A DNA stretch of 32,822 bases from an uncultured Clostridia bacterium (GTDB taxonomy: Bacteria; Bacillota; Clostridia; Christensenellales; CAG-314), in assembly GCA_947589685.1 (NCBI GenBank), contig CANQCN010000013.1, positions 1 to 32,822 on the forward strand. The letters run 5' to 3'. Numbering within the stretch: position 1 is the stretch's first letter; each line of letters begins with the position of its first letter. The position numbers and the translations under genes were made by a program. The notes beneath the pieces are model-generated. The model searched no databases, had not been told where the DNA came from, and saw only the letters and a list, made by a program, of their open reading frames with translations. Of the stretch, positions 8,362 through 18,031 are shown piece after piece.

Positions 8362-11300
8362 ATGAGTAACGAAACAACAATTACGGGTCAATCCATCACG
8401 ATGTTGCGCAACAACACGTTGGCGCGCACCGGACTCATGAACGACTTCGATTCCATTCAGATCGGGATTGCCTCTCCCGAAAAGATCCGCGAGTGGTCGT
8501 TCGGCGAGGTCAAGAAGTCCGAAACTATCAATTACCGTACTCAAAAGCCCGAAAAAGACGGTCTGTTCTGCGAAAGAATATTCGGACCCGTCAAGGATTG
8601 GGAGTGCCATTGCGGCAAGTACAAACGTATCCGTTACAAGGGCGTCGTGTGCGAAAAGTGCGGCGTAAAAGTAACCAAATCCAAGGTGCGCCGCGAGCGT
8701 ATGGGACACATTGAGCTTGCGGCTCCCGTCTCTCACATATGGTATTTCCGCGGCACGCCCTCCCGTATGGGACTTATTCTCGATATGTCCCCCAAGTATC
8801 TGGAACAGCTCATCAACTTCCAGAGCTACGTGGTGATCGATCCCATGCAAAGCGGCATGCAGTACAAGCAGATACTTTCTATGAGCGAGTATCGCGAGGC
8901 GCAAGCCAAGGCGAAGGAGGATCCGTCTCTCGCTTTCCGCGCGGGCACGGGTGCGGAAGCCGTACGCGAGCTGTTGCAAAACATAGACCTCGAAGCGGAG
9001 AGCAAGGAACTGCGCGAAACTCTTGCCAAGACCAACCAAGGCGCGAAAAAGGTGCGCGCAATCAAGCGTCTGGACATAGTGGAAGCATTCCGCAAGAGCG
9101 GCAACCGTCCCGAATGGATGATACTTACGGTGCTGCCCGTGCTTCCTCCCGAACTGCGCGCAATGGTGCCTCTGGACGGCGGAAGATACGCCACCAGCGA
9201 CCTCAACGATCTGTATCGCAGAGTCATCAACCGCAACAACCGTTTGAAGAGACTCATCGAGATCAACGCGCCGGAGATACTTATCAACAACGAAAAACGT
9301 ATGCTGCAAGACGCGGTAGACAGCCTTTTGGACAACAGCCGCAGCAAGCGCCCTCAAACGGGAGCGGGCAACCGCGAATTGAAGTCCCTTTCCGGATTGC
9401 TTCGCGGCAAGCAGGGACGTTTCCGTCAAAATTTGCTCGGAAAGCGCGTCGACTACTCAGGACGTTCCGTCATAGTTGTCGGACCGGAGCTGAAATTGCA
9501 CCAATGCGGTATCCCCAAGGAAATGGCTTTGGAGTTGTTCAAGCCCTTTGTTATGAAAAAGCTTGTCGAGTTGGGACAGTGTCACAACGTCAAGTCGGCA
9601 AAGAAACGCGTCGAGCGCGCCGACGACAAGGTGTGGGATATTCTCGAAGGGGTAATAAAAGATCACCCCGTTATGCTCAACCGCGCGCCCACGCTGCACA
9701 GACTGTCCATTCAGGCGTTTGAGCCCGTGTTGATCGAGGGCAGAGCCATCAAACTGCACCCGTTGGCATGCACGGCGTTCAACGCCGACTTCGACGGCGA
9801 CCAAATGGCGGTACACGTGCCCCTCAGCATCGAAGCTCAGACGGAAGCGCGCTATCTGATGTTGGCAGCCAACAATATTTTGAAGTTGTCCGACGGCAAA
9901 CCCGTTATTTGCCCCACGCAGGACATGGTTCTCGGCTGCTATTACCTTACCACCGTACGTTGCGACGTGCCCGAAATGCAGCGCATAATGGAGCTGTACA
10001 ACGAAACGCGTCACGAGCGTCCTCTCACCGAGGAAGAAGTGGAGCTGCTGCGTAAAGCAAAGTTTTACAGCAGCTTCGACGAGGCGTACGAGGCGTACGT
10101 CGCCCACGACATCACCTTGCATACGGTAGTCAACATTCAGATGAAGGACGGCGGCAAGATATGGACGACGGTGGGCAGACTGATTTTCTGTCAGGCTATC
10201 TACTACGACGCCACCGACAGCAGCGCGGAAAAGCTGGACGCGGAGACGATCCGCGACCCCGAAGTACTCGCGCAAAAAACTCTCGAACGTCACACGCTGG
10301 GCATTCGCAAGGATCTCACCAAGGAAATGCTGGCTAACCCCAAGAGCTATCTTGTGGGCAAAAAACAGCTTTCTCAAATCGTGGAAAAGTGCTACAAGCT
10401 GCGCGGAACGACCCCCACAGCCACTATGCTTGACAACGTCAAGGCGTTGGGATACAAGTACAGCACAATCAGCGGTCTTACCACGAGCGTGTTCGATATG
10501 AACATTCCCGAAAAGAAAAAGACCATTCTCAGCGAGGCGGAGCGTCAGGTCATCGACATAGAAAACAGCTACAACGAAGGCTACCTCACCGAAAACGAGC
10601 GTTACAAGTCCGTAATCGACATCTGGAAGGACGCCGCAACGGAAGTGGAGTCGTTGGTCAAGGACGTAATGGAAGAGGACAACCCCATATGGATGATGGC
10701 GGACTCAGGCGCCCGCGGCAGCATGAACCAGATACGTCAGCTGTGCGGCATGCGCGGCTTGATGAGCGATCCTTCGGGACGTACCATCGAGTTGCCCGTC
10801 AAGGCGTGCTTCCGCGAAGGTTTGAGCGTGTTGGAATACTTCATTTCCTCGCACGGCGGCAGAAAAGGTCTTGCCGACACGGCGTTGAAGACAGCCGACT
10901 CCGGTTACTTGACCAGACGTCTCGTGGACGTCGCGCAAAACGTCATCATTCGCGATGAAGATTGCAGCGCGGGATCGCGTCCGCAAGGTATGTGGATAGA
11001 GGCTTTCCGCGGTTCGGGCACGGACGAGATAATAGAAAAGTTCGAGGACCGTATCATAGGCAAATACGTCATCGACGACGTGATAAATCCCCAAACGGGC
11101 GAGCTTATTTGCCACGGCGACACAATGATAAACGACGACCTCGCGCGCGAGATCGTAAAGGCGGGCATCGACAAGCTGTATATGCGCACGGTGCTTACCT
11201 GCCGCAGCGAACACGGCGTGTGCTGCAAGTGCTACGGCTCCAATATGGCAACGGGCAAGCCTGTAAATCTCGGCGAAGCGGTAGGCGTCATAGCGGCGCA

Positions 11301-12135
11301 ATCGATAGGCGAGCCGGGTACTCAGCTTACAATGCGTACGTTCCACACGGGCGGCGTTGCAACGGCAGACGACATCACGCAAGGTCTTCCTCGTGTTGAG
11401 GAGCTGTTCGAAGCGCGCAAACCCAAGGGCTGCGCCGTGATATGCGAAGTTGCGGGAACCGTCACCGTACCCGCCAATTCCGAGCGTAAGGTCGTACAGG
11501 TGACCGAAGCCAACGGCAACGTCAAGGAATACGCCATTCCCTACACTGCGCGTATCAAGGTCCACACGGGCGACGTTGTCGAACCGGGCGCTCCTCTTAC
11601 CGAAGGCTCCATTTATCCGCAGGATCTGCTTTCCACCAAGGGATTGCGCGCTGTGGAAGAGTATCTTGTAAAAGAAGTTCAAGCTACCTATCGCGCTAAC
11701 GGCGTTGAGATCAACGACAAGCACGTCGAGGTCATCGTCCGTCAGATGCTCCGCAAGGTGCGTATCGAGGACGCGGGCACGACGGATATGTTGCCGGGCG
11801 AAGTGGTGGACATCTTCAAATTCGAGGAGGAAAACTCCAAAGCGTTGGACAACGACGGCGTACCCGCAACGGCAAAACGTATTTTGCTCGGTATCACCAA
11901 GGCAAGCCTTGCCACCGACAGCTTCCTGTCCGCCGCCTCCTTCCAGGAGACCAGCCGCGTGTTGACCGAGGCTGCCATCAAGAACAAGTGCGACCCCTTG
12001 TACGGACTGAAAGAAAACGTCATTATCGGCAAGATGATAAGCGCAGGCACGGGTCTCAATTGCTATCGCGAAAAGGAGCTTATTCCCCGCATGTCGACCG
12101 ATCCGTCCGACGACTCCTTCGACGACGAGGAATGA
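8362..12135 (+). CDS. rpoC: RNA polymerase beta' subunit, 1257 aa
   Basis: Catalytic subunit of RNA polymerase. ATG 8362 has an AGGAGG ribosome site and lies 13 nt after rpoB. The zinc ribbon is seen at about 76-98 (CHCGKYK then CEKCG). The active-site motif [14 protein letters not shown] starts at N474, giving the Mg-binding D476, D478 and D480. The second zinc site is [13 protein letters not shown] (about 951-963). [28 protein letters not shown] marks the trigger-loop region. Length fits Firmicutes beta'. An odd feature is the short extra N-terminus (about 20 residues, SNETTITGQ) before the conserved [19 protein letters not shown]. The end ([13 protein letters not shown]) is acidic, echoing the tail of RpoB. 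Confidence 0.97.
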   Translation: MSNETTITGQSITMLRNNTLARTGLMNDFDSIQIGIASPEKIREWSFGEVKKSETINYRTQKPEKDGLFCERIFGPVKDWECHCGKYKRIRYKGVVCEKCGVKVTKSKVRRERMGHIELAAPVSHIWYFRGTPSRMGLILDMSPKYLEQLINFQSYVVIDPMQSGMQYKQILSMSEYREAQAKAKEDPSLAFRAGTGAEAVRELLQNIDLEAESKELRETLAKTNQGAKKVRAIKRLDIVEAFRKSGNRPEWMILTVLPVLPPELRAMVPLDGGRYATSDLNDLYRRVINRNNRLKRLIEINAPEILINNEKRMLQDAVDSLLDNSRSKRPQTGAGNRELKSLSGLLRGKQGRFRQNLLGKRVDYSGRSVIVVGPELKLHQCGIPKEMALELFKPFVMKKLVELGQCHNVKSAKKRVERADDKVWDILEGVIKDHPVMLNRAPTLHRLSIQAFEPVLIEGRAIKLHPLACTAFNADFDGDQMAVHVPLSIEAQTEARYLMLAANNILKLSDGKPVICPTQDMVLGCYYLTTVRCDVPEMQRIMELYNETRHERPLTEEEVELLRKAKFYSSFDEAYEAYVAHDITLHTVVNIQMKDGGKIWTTVGRLIFCQAIYYDATDSSAEKLDAETIRDPEVLAQKTLERHTLGIRKDLTKEMLANPKSYLVGKKQLSQIVEKCYKLRGTTPTATMLDNVKALGYKYSTISGLTTSVFDMNIPEKKKTILSEAERQVIDIENSYNEGYLTENERYKSVIDIWKDAATEVESLVKDVMEEDNPIWMMADSGARGSMNQIRQLCGMRGLMSDPSGRTIELPVKACFREGLSVLEYFISSHGGRKGLADTALKTADSGYLTRRLVDVAQNVIIRDEDCSAGSRPQGMWIEAFRGSGTDEIIEKFEDRIIGKYVIDDVINPQTGELICHGDTMINDDLAREIVKAGIDKLYMRTVLTCRSEHGVCCKCYGSNMATGKPVNLGEAVGVIAAQSIGEPGTQLTMRTFHTGGVATADDITQGLPRVEELFEARKPKGCAVICEVAGTVTVPANSERKVVQVTEANGNVKEYAIPYTARIKVHTGDVVEPGAPLTEGSIYPQDLLSTKGLRAVEEYLVKEVQATYRANGVEINDKHVEVIVRQMLRKVRIEDAGTTDMLPGEVVDIFKFEEENSKALDNDGVPATAKRILLGITKASLATDSFLSAASFQETSRVLTEAAIKNKCDPLYGLKENVIIGKMISAGTGLNCYREKELIPRMSTDPSDDSFDDEE

Positions 12136-12292
12136 CCCGAAAGTATCTCGGATCGAACTTGGCACGACCAAACGCACGGACAAACGCCCGTCACATTTGA
12201 CGACAAGCGGCGATTCAAGTATTTTCATCGTTCAATCGCAGCATACTTGCGCAAAAATATACAAAAAGCAGTGTTGTTTGCAACAATTTACG

Positions 12293-12330
12293 GCAGTCAA
12301 GCGGTGTAAATCGCTTGACTGCTTTGCTGT
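12293..12330 (+). terminator. rpoBC hairpin overlapping the next promoter
   Basis: GCAGTCAAGCG (12293-12303) pairs perfectly with CGCTTGACTGC (12312-12322), followed by a broken T-rich stretch. Probably a partial terminator after rpoC. The 3' arm contains the -35 box of the next promoter. Confidence 0.55.
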
Positions 12331-12343
12331 ATTTTGTTAAAAT
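12315..12343 (+). promoter_or_regulatory. Promoter of the L7Ae-like gene / str operon
   Basis: TTGACT (12315-12320), 17 bp, TAAAAT (12338-12343). The start predicted near 12350 leaves only about 9 nt before the ATG at 12359, with GGTGA as a weak ribosome site. Confidence 0.65.
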
Positions 12344-12358
12344 GTACGTTGGTGAAAT

Positions 12359-12598
12359 ATGGCTAACAATCACGAAAACGCAGTCGTAGGCAAAAGACAG
12401 ATCTTACGCGAGATCAAGCAAGGCAACATCGTCGAGATACGCATAGCCGCCGACGCCGAAACGCAGTACATAACCGAACTGATAGAAACGGCAAAAAACA
12501 ACGGCGTAAGCTACCGTATCTGCTCCACGATGAGTCAGATCGCCGCGGACTACGGCATCGAAGTGCCTTCGGGCGCGATAGGTGTACTGAAAGCGTAA
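12359..12598 (+). CDS. rplGB: L7Ae/L30e-family K-turn RNA-binding protein, 79 aa
   Basis: A 79-residue protein of the YbxF/L7Ae family, which binds kink-turn RNA motifs; in Bacillus the homologue sits at the same place between rpoC and rpsL. Visible family features are VGKRQILREIKQGNIVEIRIAADAET (about 10-35), where the RNA-contacting loop lies, then ITELIETAKNNGVSYRI and the C-terminal PSGAIGVLKA. The position rpoC - this gene - rpsL strongly supports the assignment. Its exact cellular RNA target is not settled in the family. It has its own promoter overlapping the rpoC-distal hairpin. Confidence 0.85.
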   Translation: MANNHENAVVGKRQILREIKQGNIVEIRIAADAETQYITELIETAKNNGVSYRICSTMSQIAADYGIEVPSGAIGVLKA

Positions 12599-12825
12599 GT
12601 TGGACATACTTTGCAAGTGGTTGTACAACACGGCGTCGCAAAACGCGGCGATCGTTTCTTGTGTGCCGACGCCACCAAGACGGGAGGCGGTGCATTTCAA
12701 AATGACGTGTTCACAAAGGCGCGCACCGTTGTACAACGGCTACCGAGATACAATTGCGGGTAAACCGCTTGTATAAATGAGTTTTTTCCAAAGCTCGACA
12801 TTCATCATTGAAAGGAGGTAAACAG
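12599..12825 (+). promoter_or_regulatory. Structured leader upstream of rpsL
   Basis: A 227-nt gap with clear inverted repeats. The self-complementary decamer GTTGTACAAC occurs twice (12620-12629 and 12728-12737), the second within a perfect 14-bp palindrome CCGTTGTACAACGG (12726-12739). GGCGTCG (12632-12638) pairs with CGACGCC (12667-12673). No clear intrinsic terminator and no convincing promoter of its own. It may be an RNA control region of the str operon. Confidence 0.45.
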
Positions 12826-13209
12826 ATGGCAACAATCAACCAATTGATCAGACAAGGCAGAAGAAGCGAAGCCGAAAAGAGCAAATCGCCCCTGTTGGAC
12901 AGCTGTCCGCAAAAGCGCGGCGTGTGCCTCAACGTGACTACCACTTCTCCCAAAAAGCCCAACTCTGCTCTCCGCAAGATCGCGCGCGTCCGCCGTACCA
13001 ACGGTATGGAAGGTACATGCTACATACCGGGCGAAGGTCACAATCTTCAAGAGCACAGTGTCGTACTGATCCGCGGCGGAAGAGTGCGTGACTTGCCCGG
13101 TATCCGTTACCACATCATTCGCGGAACGCTGGACACCGCAGGCGTAGCCAACCGCAGACAAGCTCGTTCGAAGTACGGCGCCAAACGTCCCAAAGCCGGC
13201 AAAAAATAA
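12826..13209 (+). CDS. rpsL: 30S ribosomal protein S12, 127 aa
   Basis: Decoding-centre protein of the small subunit. I start at ATG 12826 ([10 protein letters not shown]) because AAAGGAGG lies at the right distance upstream; an in-frame start six codons earlier would fall before that site. [11 protein letters not shown] and [24 protein letters not shown] are nearly invariant S12 segments. Lys42 (E. coli numbering, first K of PKKPNS) is present, and Asp88, the methylthiolation site, is kept. Position 87 is Arg instead of Lys (codon CGT). Lys-to-Arg at this site is a known streptomycin-resistance change in E. coli and mycobacteria, so natural low sensitivity is plausible. Confidence 0.97.
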   Translation: MATINQLIRQGRRSEAEKSKSPLLDSCPQKRGVCLNVTTTSPKKPNSALRKIARVRRTNGMEGTCYIPGEGHNLQEHSVVLIRGGRVRDLPGIRYHIIRGTLDTAGVANRRQARSKYGAKRPKAGKK

Positions 13210-13404
13210 GGCTTAGGGCAAACAAATCCGGTCCAATTGGTGAATAGTCGAGGTTTTTGAAATTGAGACTTTTCGCCGAGTAAGCAGTATGTCGGCGGCG
13301 TGTCCGCCCTTAGACAGAAGTTTCTCCGCACACATTGTGCGTCGAGTTGGCTGTATTTGGTAAAACAAAATTTCAAAAACATCATTAAAAGGAGGAAAAA
13401 ACAC
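13210..13404 (+). other. rpsL-rpsG intergenic region, possible S7 control site
   Basis: A 195-nt gap with no gene. CGCCGA (13274-13279) pairs with TCGGCG (13292-13297), and a further GC-rich inverted segment lies downstream. In E. coli the S12-S7 spacer is where S7 binds to control the operon; the same role here is inference from position only. Confidence 0.35.
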
Positions 13405-13875
13405 ATGCCCAGAAGAAGTGGTGTTCCCAAAAGGGACGTACTACCCGATCCCGTTTACGGCAGCAAGGTCGTGGCAAAGGTCATCAACCAAGTTATGCTG
13501 GACGGCAAAAAGGGTACCGCTCAGGAAATCGTCTACGGCGCTTTTGAAGAAATTCAAAAGAAAACCGGTCAAGACCCAATGGAAGTGTTCACAAAAGCCA
13601 TCAACAATCTCATGCCCATGCTCGAATGCAAGGCAAGGCGCGTAGGCGGCGCAAACTATCAGGTTCCTATGGAAGTTCGCCCCGAAAGACGTCAGACGCT
13701 TGCGATCCGTTGGTTGGTTCAATTTGCGCGCAAACGCAGCGAAAAAAATATGTATCAGCGTTTGGCGGGCGAATTGATGGACGCTTACAACGAACAAGGC
13801 AACGCGTTCAAAAGAAAGGAAGAAATGCACCGTTCGGCGGAAGCAAACAAAGCGTTTGCGCATTTCAGATGGTAA
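13405..13875 (+). CDS. rpsG: 30S ribosomal protein S7, 156 aa
   Basis: Primary assembly protein of the 30S head, contacting the 3' domain of 16S rRNA and the E site. ATG 13405 is preceded by AAAAGGAGG. The chain [40 protein letters not shown] is a classic S7 N-terminus, and [24 protein letters not shown] (about 85-108) is its conserved core. The standard length of 156 and the C-terminal [20 protein letters not shown]-type ending (here [21 protein letters not shown]) agree. It lies between rpsL and fusA, as in most bacteria. Confidence 0.97.
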   Translation: MPRRSGVPKRDVLPDPVYGSKVVAKVINQVMLDGKKGTAQEIVYGAFEEIQKKTGQDPMEVFTKAINNLMPMLECKARRVGGANYQVPMEVRPERRQTLAIRWLVQFARKRSEKNMYQRLAGELMDAYNEQGNAFKRKEEMHRSAEANKAFAHFRW

Positions 13876-13899
13876 TTTTACAGCAAAGCAGGTAACTAA

Positions 13900-15993
13900 A
13901 TGCCAAGAATTTATCCCCTGCAAAACGTGCGCAACATAGGTATTATGGCGCACATCGACGCAGGCAAAACAACTACAAGCGAAAGAATACTGTTTTTCAG
14001 CGGCAAAACGCGCAAGATCGGCGAAGTGCACGAGGGCACGGCGGTGATGGACAGCATGGCGCAGGAGCAGGAAAGAGGCATAACCATCGCCTCCGCCGCG
14101 ACCACCGTGCATTGGCTCAACCATTACGACAACATCGACTACCGTATCAACCTCATCGACACTCCGGGACACGTTGACTTCACCGTAGAGGTGGAGCGTT
14201 CGTTGCGCGTGTTGGACGGCGCTGTGGCTGTCTTTTGCGCAAAGGGCGGCGTAGAGCCGCAAAGCGAAACGGTGTGGCACCAAGCCAGCAAATACAACGT
14301 TCCGCGCATTGCCTTTGTCAACAAGATGGACATCAACGGCGCAAATTTCCGCAATGTGGTGGATATGATGCGCACGCGTCTCAAAGCCAACGCAATGCCC
14401 ATTCAGCTGCCTATCGGCAAGGAAGAGTCCTTCCGCGGATTGGTGGACATCATCACCCGCCGCGCCTACATTTACAACGACCCCAAGGGTATAGAAATCG
14501 AGGAAACGGACGTTCCCGCCGATATGACGGAGGAAGTGGAGCAGGCTCGCGCCGAGCTTGTCGAATTTGTCGCGGGCACCGACGACGCGCTTATGGAAAA
14601 GTTCTTTGCCGAGGGCGATCTCAGTATCGACGAGATCAAAAAAGGACTGCGCAAAGCCGTCATCAACTTGCAGGTGAACCCCGTGTTGTGCGGCACAGCC
14701 TACAAAAACAAAGGTATCCAAAAGCTGTTGGACGCCGTGTGCGACTACCTTCCCAGCCCCGTGGACATAGACCACGTGGTGGGCTTCGAGGTGGACGACG
14801 AAAGTCAAAAACTCGTCCGCAAGACGGACGACGACGAGCCTTTCTGCGGATTGGCGTTCAAGATAGTGTCCGACCCGTTTGTGGGCAAGCTGGCGTACTG
14901 CCGCGTTTACAGCGGAAAGCTGCAAGCGGGCAGCTACGTGTACAACTCCACCAAGGGCAAACGCGAGCGTATCACCAAGGTGTTGCAGATGCACGCCGCT
15001 CAGCGCGAGGAGATCGAAGAGACCTACGCGGGCGAGATCGTTGCGCTTGTGGGACTGAAAGATACTACCACGGGCGACACGTTGTGCGACGAAAAGCACC
15101 CCATCGTGCTGGACAGCATGGTGTTTCCCGAACCCGTTATCAAGGTGGCTATCGAGCCCAAAACCAAAGCCGGTCAGGAAAAGATGACTCTCGCTCTCGT
15201 CAAGCTGGCGGAGGAGGACCCCACGTTCAAGACCTATACGGACAAGGAAACGGGGCAGACCATCATCGCGGGTATGGGCGAGCTGCACCTTGAAATAATC
15301 GTAGACAGATTGCTGCGCGAATTTAAGGTAGAGGCAAACGTCGGACAGCCGCAGGTCAGCTACCGCGAGACCATTCGCAAAACCGTCGAGGCGGAGGGCA
15401 AGTACGTTCGCCAAAGCGGCGGCAAGGGTCAGTACGGTCACTGCAAGATTCGTCTGGAACCGCAAGAACCGGGCAAGGGCTACGAATTTGTGGATGCAAC
15501 GGTGGGCGGCTCGATACCCAAGGAGTACATTCAGCCCGTCAACAACGGTATTCAGGAAGCGTCCAAAACGGGTCCGCTTGCCGGTTACGAGGTGGTGGAC
15601 TTCAAGGCGACCGTGTTCGACGGCAGCTTCCACCCCGTGGACAGCTCGGAAATGGCTTTCAAGATCGCGGGCAGTCTTGCGTTCAAAAATGCCGCAGCGG
15701 CAGCCGATCCCGTGCTGCTTGAACCTATGATGAAGGTGGAGATCACCATGCCGGAGGAATATCTCGGCGACGTTATGGGCAACGTATCCGCGCGTCGCGG
15801 AAACATCAGCGGCATAGAAATGCGCAACGGCGTACAGGTAGTAAACGCGTTGATACCCCTTGCGGAGATGTTCGGTTACGCAACCGACCTCAGAAGCCGC
15901 ACGCAGGGCAGAGGCAATTACACTATGCAATTTGACCATTTTGCCGAGGTTCCCAAGGCGATAAAGGAAAAAATTGCCAAAAACAATGTGTAA
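13900..15993 (+). CDS. fusA: Translation elongation factor G, 697 aa
   Basis: GTPase that drives translocation and helps recycle ribosomes. G-motifs are all visible: G1 AHIDAGKTT (17-25, catalytic-loop Lys23), switch [14 protein letters not shown]3 DTPGHVDF, and G4 NKMD. Domain IV and V landmarks include [14 protein letters not shown] (about 502-515) and the C-terminal [35 protein letters not shown]. Length is normal for the main EF-G type rather than the shorter paralogues. The start at 13900 lies 24 nt after rpsG; the upstream GCAGGTAAC is only a weak ribosome site, so coupling to rpsG translation is likely. Confidence 0.97.
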   Translation: MPRIYPLQNVRNIGIMAHIDAGKTTTSERILFFSGKTRKIGEVHEGTAVMDSMAQEQERGITIASAATTVHWLNHYDNIDYRINLIDTPGHVDFTVEVERSLRVLDGAVAVFCAKGGVEPQSETVWHQASKYNVPRIAFVNKMDINGANFRNVVDMMRTRLKANAMPIQLPIGKEESFRGLVDIITRRAYIYNDPKGIEIEETDVPADMTEEVEQARAELVEFVAGTDDALMEKFFAEGDLSIDEIKKGLRKAVINLQVNPVLCGTAYKNKGIQKLLDAVCDYLPSPVDIDHVVGFEVDDESQKLVRKTDDDEPFCGLAFKIVSDPFVGKLAYCRVYSGKLQAGSYVYNSTKGKRERITKVLQMHAAQREEIEETYAGEIVALVGLKDTTTGDTLCDEKHPIVLDSMVFPEPVIKVAIEPKTKAGQEKMTLALVKLAEEDPTFKTYTDKETGQTIIAGMGELHLEIIVDRLLREFKVEANVGQPQVSYRETIRKTVEAEGKYVRQSGGKGQYGHCKIRLEPQEPGKGYEFVDATVGGSIPKEYIQPVNNGIQEASKTGPLAGYEVVDFKATVFDGSFHPVDSSEMAFKIAGSLAFKNAAAAADPVLLEPMMKVEITMPEEYLGDVMGNVSARRGNISGIEMRNGVQVVNALIPLAEMFGYATDLRSRTQGRGNYTMQFDHFAEVPKAIKEKIAKNNV

Positions 15994-16011
15994 AACTTGT
16001 TTTTAGGTCAA

Positions 16012-16058
16012 AAACTTTGCAAAAAAGTATAGACCTAAACAAAAAAATAATGTATAAT
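16012..16058 (+). promoter_or_regulatory. tuf promoter with overlapping inverted repeat
   Basis: TAGACC (16030-16035), 17 bp, perfect TATAAT (16053-16058). The -35 overlaps the 3' arm of the inverted repeat TTTAGGTC (16012-16019) / GACCTAAA (16032-16039). No T run follows the repeat, so it is not a good plus-strand terminator. It would let tuf be transcribed separately from fusA. Confidence 0.65.
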
Positions 16059-16146
16059 AATTTTTAGCAGTGCAACAAAGCGCCGCACCAAAACCAACAA
16101 TAATTAAAAATTCAACATCATCAAAAACCAGGAGGAAAGAACAACA

Positions 16147-17358
16147 ATGGCAAAAGCTAAATTTGACAGAAGCAAACCGCACGTCAACATCGGCACAATC
16201 GGTCACGTAGACCACGGCAAGACGACCTTGACAGCAGCTATCACTATGGTAATGGCTATGCAAGGCAAAGCGGAGATAATGAAATACGACGAAATCGACA
16301 AGGCTCCCGAGGAAAAAGCCCGCGGTATAACGATCAACACCGCTCACGTAGAGTATCAGACGGACAAACGTCACTACGCTCACGTTGACTGCCCCGGCCA
16401 CGCCGACTACGTCAAAAACATGATCACGGGCGCAGCGCAGATGGACGGCGCTATCTTGGTAGTTGCCGCTTCCGACGGACCGATGCCCCAAACCCGTGAG
16501 CACATCCTGCTTGCTCGTCAGGTAGGCGTTCCTTACATCGTAGTGTTCCTCAACAAGACCGACCTTGTTGACGACGAAGAGCTTCTCGAATTGGTCGAAA
16601 TGGAAGTTCGCGAGCTTCTCACCAAGTACGAATTCCCCGGCGACGACGTTCCCGTCATTCGCGGTTCCGCAAAGGCTGCTATGGACGCTGCTCTTGCAGG
16701 CAACACCAATCTCAGCGATCCCGTTTTCAAGCCCATTCTCGACTTGATGGACGCCGTAGACGCTTACATTCCCACTCCGCAACGCGACACCGACAAACCC
16801 TTCTTGATGCCTGTCGAAGACGTGTTCACCATCACCGGCCGCGGCACCGTGGCAACGGGCAGAGTAGAGCGCGGCAGCGTAAAGCCCTCCGATCCCGTCG
16901 AGATCGTCGGTTTGAAGGACGAGATCAAAACATCCGTCGTTACCGGCGTGGAAATGTTCCGCAAGCTGCTTGACGTAGCTTATGCGGGCGACAACGTAGG
17001 TCTGCTTCTTCGCGGTATCGACCGCAAAGAGGTAGAGCGCGGACAAGTTATCGCCAAACCCAAGAGCGTTACGCCGCACAGAATTTTCGAAGGACAAGTT
17101 TACGTCCTCACCAAGGAAGAAGGCGGCCGTCACAGCCCGTTCTTCAAGGGATATCGTCCTCAGTTCTATTTCCGTACGACCGACGTTACGGGCACCATCG
17201 AGCTTGACCCCGGCGTGGAAATGGTCATGCCCGGCGACCACACTCACATCAAAGTGGAACTTATCACCCCCATCGCTATGGAAGAAGGTCTCCGCTTCGC
17301 TATTCGTGAAGGCGGCCACACGGTAGGCTCCGGCGTTGTTTCCAAGATCATCGCCTAA
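16147..17358 (+). CDS. tuf: Translation elongation factor Tu, 403 aa
   Basis: GTPase delivering aminoacyl-tRNA to the ribosome. AGGAGG lies 12 nt before ATG 16147. G1 GHVDHGKT (19-26), switch [15 protein letters not shown]3 DCPGHADY, G4 NKTD and RGSAKAA are all present; domain II has [13 protein letters not shown] and domain [27 protein letters not shown]. The chain is about 10 residues longer than E. coli EF-Tu, with a small expansion in the G-domain near 180-195. One oddity: the C-terminal [12 protein letters not shown] has His where most EF-Tu proteins have Arg. The gene ends at a strong terminator, so it closes the block. Confidence 0.97.
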   Translation: MAKAKFDRSKPHVNIGTIGHVDHGKTTLTAAITMVMAMQGKAEIMKYDEIDKAPEEKARGITINTAHVEYQTDKRHYAHVDCPGHADYVKNMITGAAQMDGAILVVAASDGPMPQTREHILLARQVGVPYIVVFLNKTDLVDDEELLELVEMEVRELLTKYEFPGDDVPVIRGSAKAAMDAALAGNTNLSDPVFKPILDLMDAVDAYIPTPQRDTDKPFLMPVEDVFTITGRGTVATGRVERGSVKPSDPVEIVGLKDEIKTSVVTGVEMFRKLLDVAYAGDNVGLLLRGIDRKEVERGQVIAKPKSVTPHRIFEGQVYVLTKEEGGRHSPFFKGYRPQFYFRTTDVTGTIELDPGVEMVMPGDHTHIKVELITPIAMEEGLRFAIREGGHTVGSGVVSKIIA

Positions 17359-17374
17359 CAACAAACAAACTGAC

Positions 17375-17406
17375 AAAAACCTCAGCCGTTCGGTTGAGGT
17401 TTTTTT
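17375..17406 (+). terminator. tuf terminator
   Basis: ACCTCAGCC (17379-17387) pairs with GGTTGAGGT (17392-17400) across a 4-nt loop, flanked by A and T runs that extend the stem, then seven T. Confidence 0.9.
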
Positions 17407-17810
17407 GAGTTTACCGACCAAACGTGCGTCGGTCGATTGCTTGCTGCTGCGCTGACGCGTGCGCAATCGACACGATGTGCGCTTATGCGCCGCCGCAGCT
17501 CGGTAGGGTACCCGCACGATTTGAGCTTGCGAAAATTGTGTGGGAGAGGAGTGCCCTTGTGTCAGCGGTACCGAGACGCTTGCGTGCTTGGTGCTGACAA
17601 ACAGGAGGCGCGACGAAGTTGCGCGTGAACGCACGCGCGGTCGGATAGACTTTCGCCGGGGAGTCGCATACCCCGGCATCCCCCGCAAGGATCGCAATCT
17701 CGGCGCAGGTCCGTGATTGCGGAGTTTGATTGAAAACTATTCGTTTGACTTCTGTTACAAAGTATATCTTTGTTTGCTTTTGCGATGTGAGCCAAGTCCG
17801 TTTTTATTTG
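17407..17810 (+). other. Hairpin-rich non-coding region after tuf
   Basis: No protein gene is supported here. It is dense in inverted repeats: GTCGATTGC (17432-17440) with GCAATCGAC (17463-17471); the repeat unit at 17506-17599; a CCGGGG/CCCCGG-type hairpin around 17656-17675; and CGCAATC (about 17692) with GATTGCG (about 17714). Spurious minus-strand frames through this region carry a peptide (SPTQFSQAQIVRVP) that recurs at the end of the window because the DNA is repeated. It reads as a cluster of intergenic repeats. Confidence 0.5.
17506..17599 (+). repeat. Intergenic repeat, copy A (two-hairpin unit)
   Basis: The first 45 nt (17506-17550, starting GGGTACCCGCACGATT) are identical to 32733-32777. 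It then forms a long hairpin: TGTCAGC (17560-17566) with GCTGACA (17593-17599), ACCGAG (17570-17575) with CTTGGT (17587-17592), and ACG/CGT at the tip. Copy B keeps the hairpin with different bases. Confidence 0.8.
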
Positions 17811-17839
17811 TTGACTTTTGCCTCGCCTTATTGTACAAT
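17811..17839 (+). promoter_or_regulatory. Promoter of the LRR lipoprotein leader
   Basis: TTGACT (17811-17816), 17 bp, TACAAT (17834-17839). The predicted +1 near 17846 is the G that begins the leader's closing stem, the same geometry as at leader 1. Confidence 0.8.
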
Positions 17840-17845
17840 ACAAAT

Positions 17846-18031
17846 GCGACACAGTTTAATATAATTTGCTTGGAACAAACTTTACTTAGGTAAAGTGTTC
17901 CTTATTCGCGCATACAAATTTCCAAGTAAATTGTATTGTAAACTAGTGTCGCAACTATGCGAAGAGGCGCTTTACAGGTGCCGTTTCGCAAGAGCGGCAC
18001 TTTTTTATTACATTACAAAAGGAGACGTATT
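17846..18031 (+). promoter_or_regulatory. Structured 5' leader with terminator/antiterminator (leader 2)
   Basis: GCGACAC (17846-17852) pairs with GTGTCGC (17946-17952). Inside, AATTTGCTTGGAA (17863-17875) pairs with TTCCAAGTAAATT (17920-17932), with further A-U pairs between, giving an imperfect helix of over 25 bp. A side hairpin CTTTAC-TTAG-GTAAAG lies at 17880-17895. Downstream, TGCGAA (17958-17963) and GGC (17966-17968) can pair with TTCGCA (17985-17990) and GCC (17980-17982). That pairing excludes the terminator GTGCCG/CGGCAC. This is the layout of a transcriptional riboswitch or attenuator; the ligand and class are unknown to me. Confidence 0.65.
17978..18006 (+). terminator. Regulated intrinsic terminator in leader 2
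   Basis: GTGCCG (17978-17983) pairs with CGGCAC (17995-18000), followed directly by six T and ATTA. It lies 26 nt before the ATG of the lipoprotein gene, so termination here would silence that gene. Confidence 0.8.

Noticed and set aside
13441-15939. 832-codon open frame on the minus strand
   Set aside because: Antisense to rpsG and fusA; a codon-bias artefact.
17407-17810. tRNA or CRISPR array
   Set aside because: The hairpins do not form a cloverleaf and there are no regularly spaced repeats.
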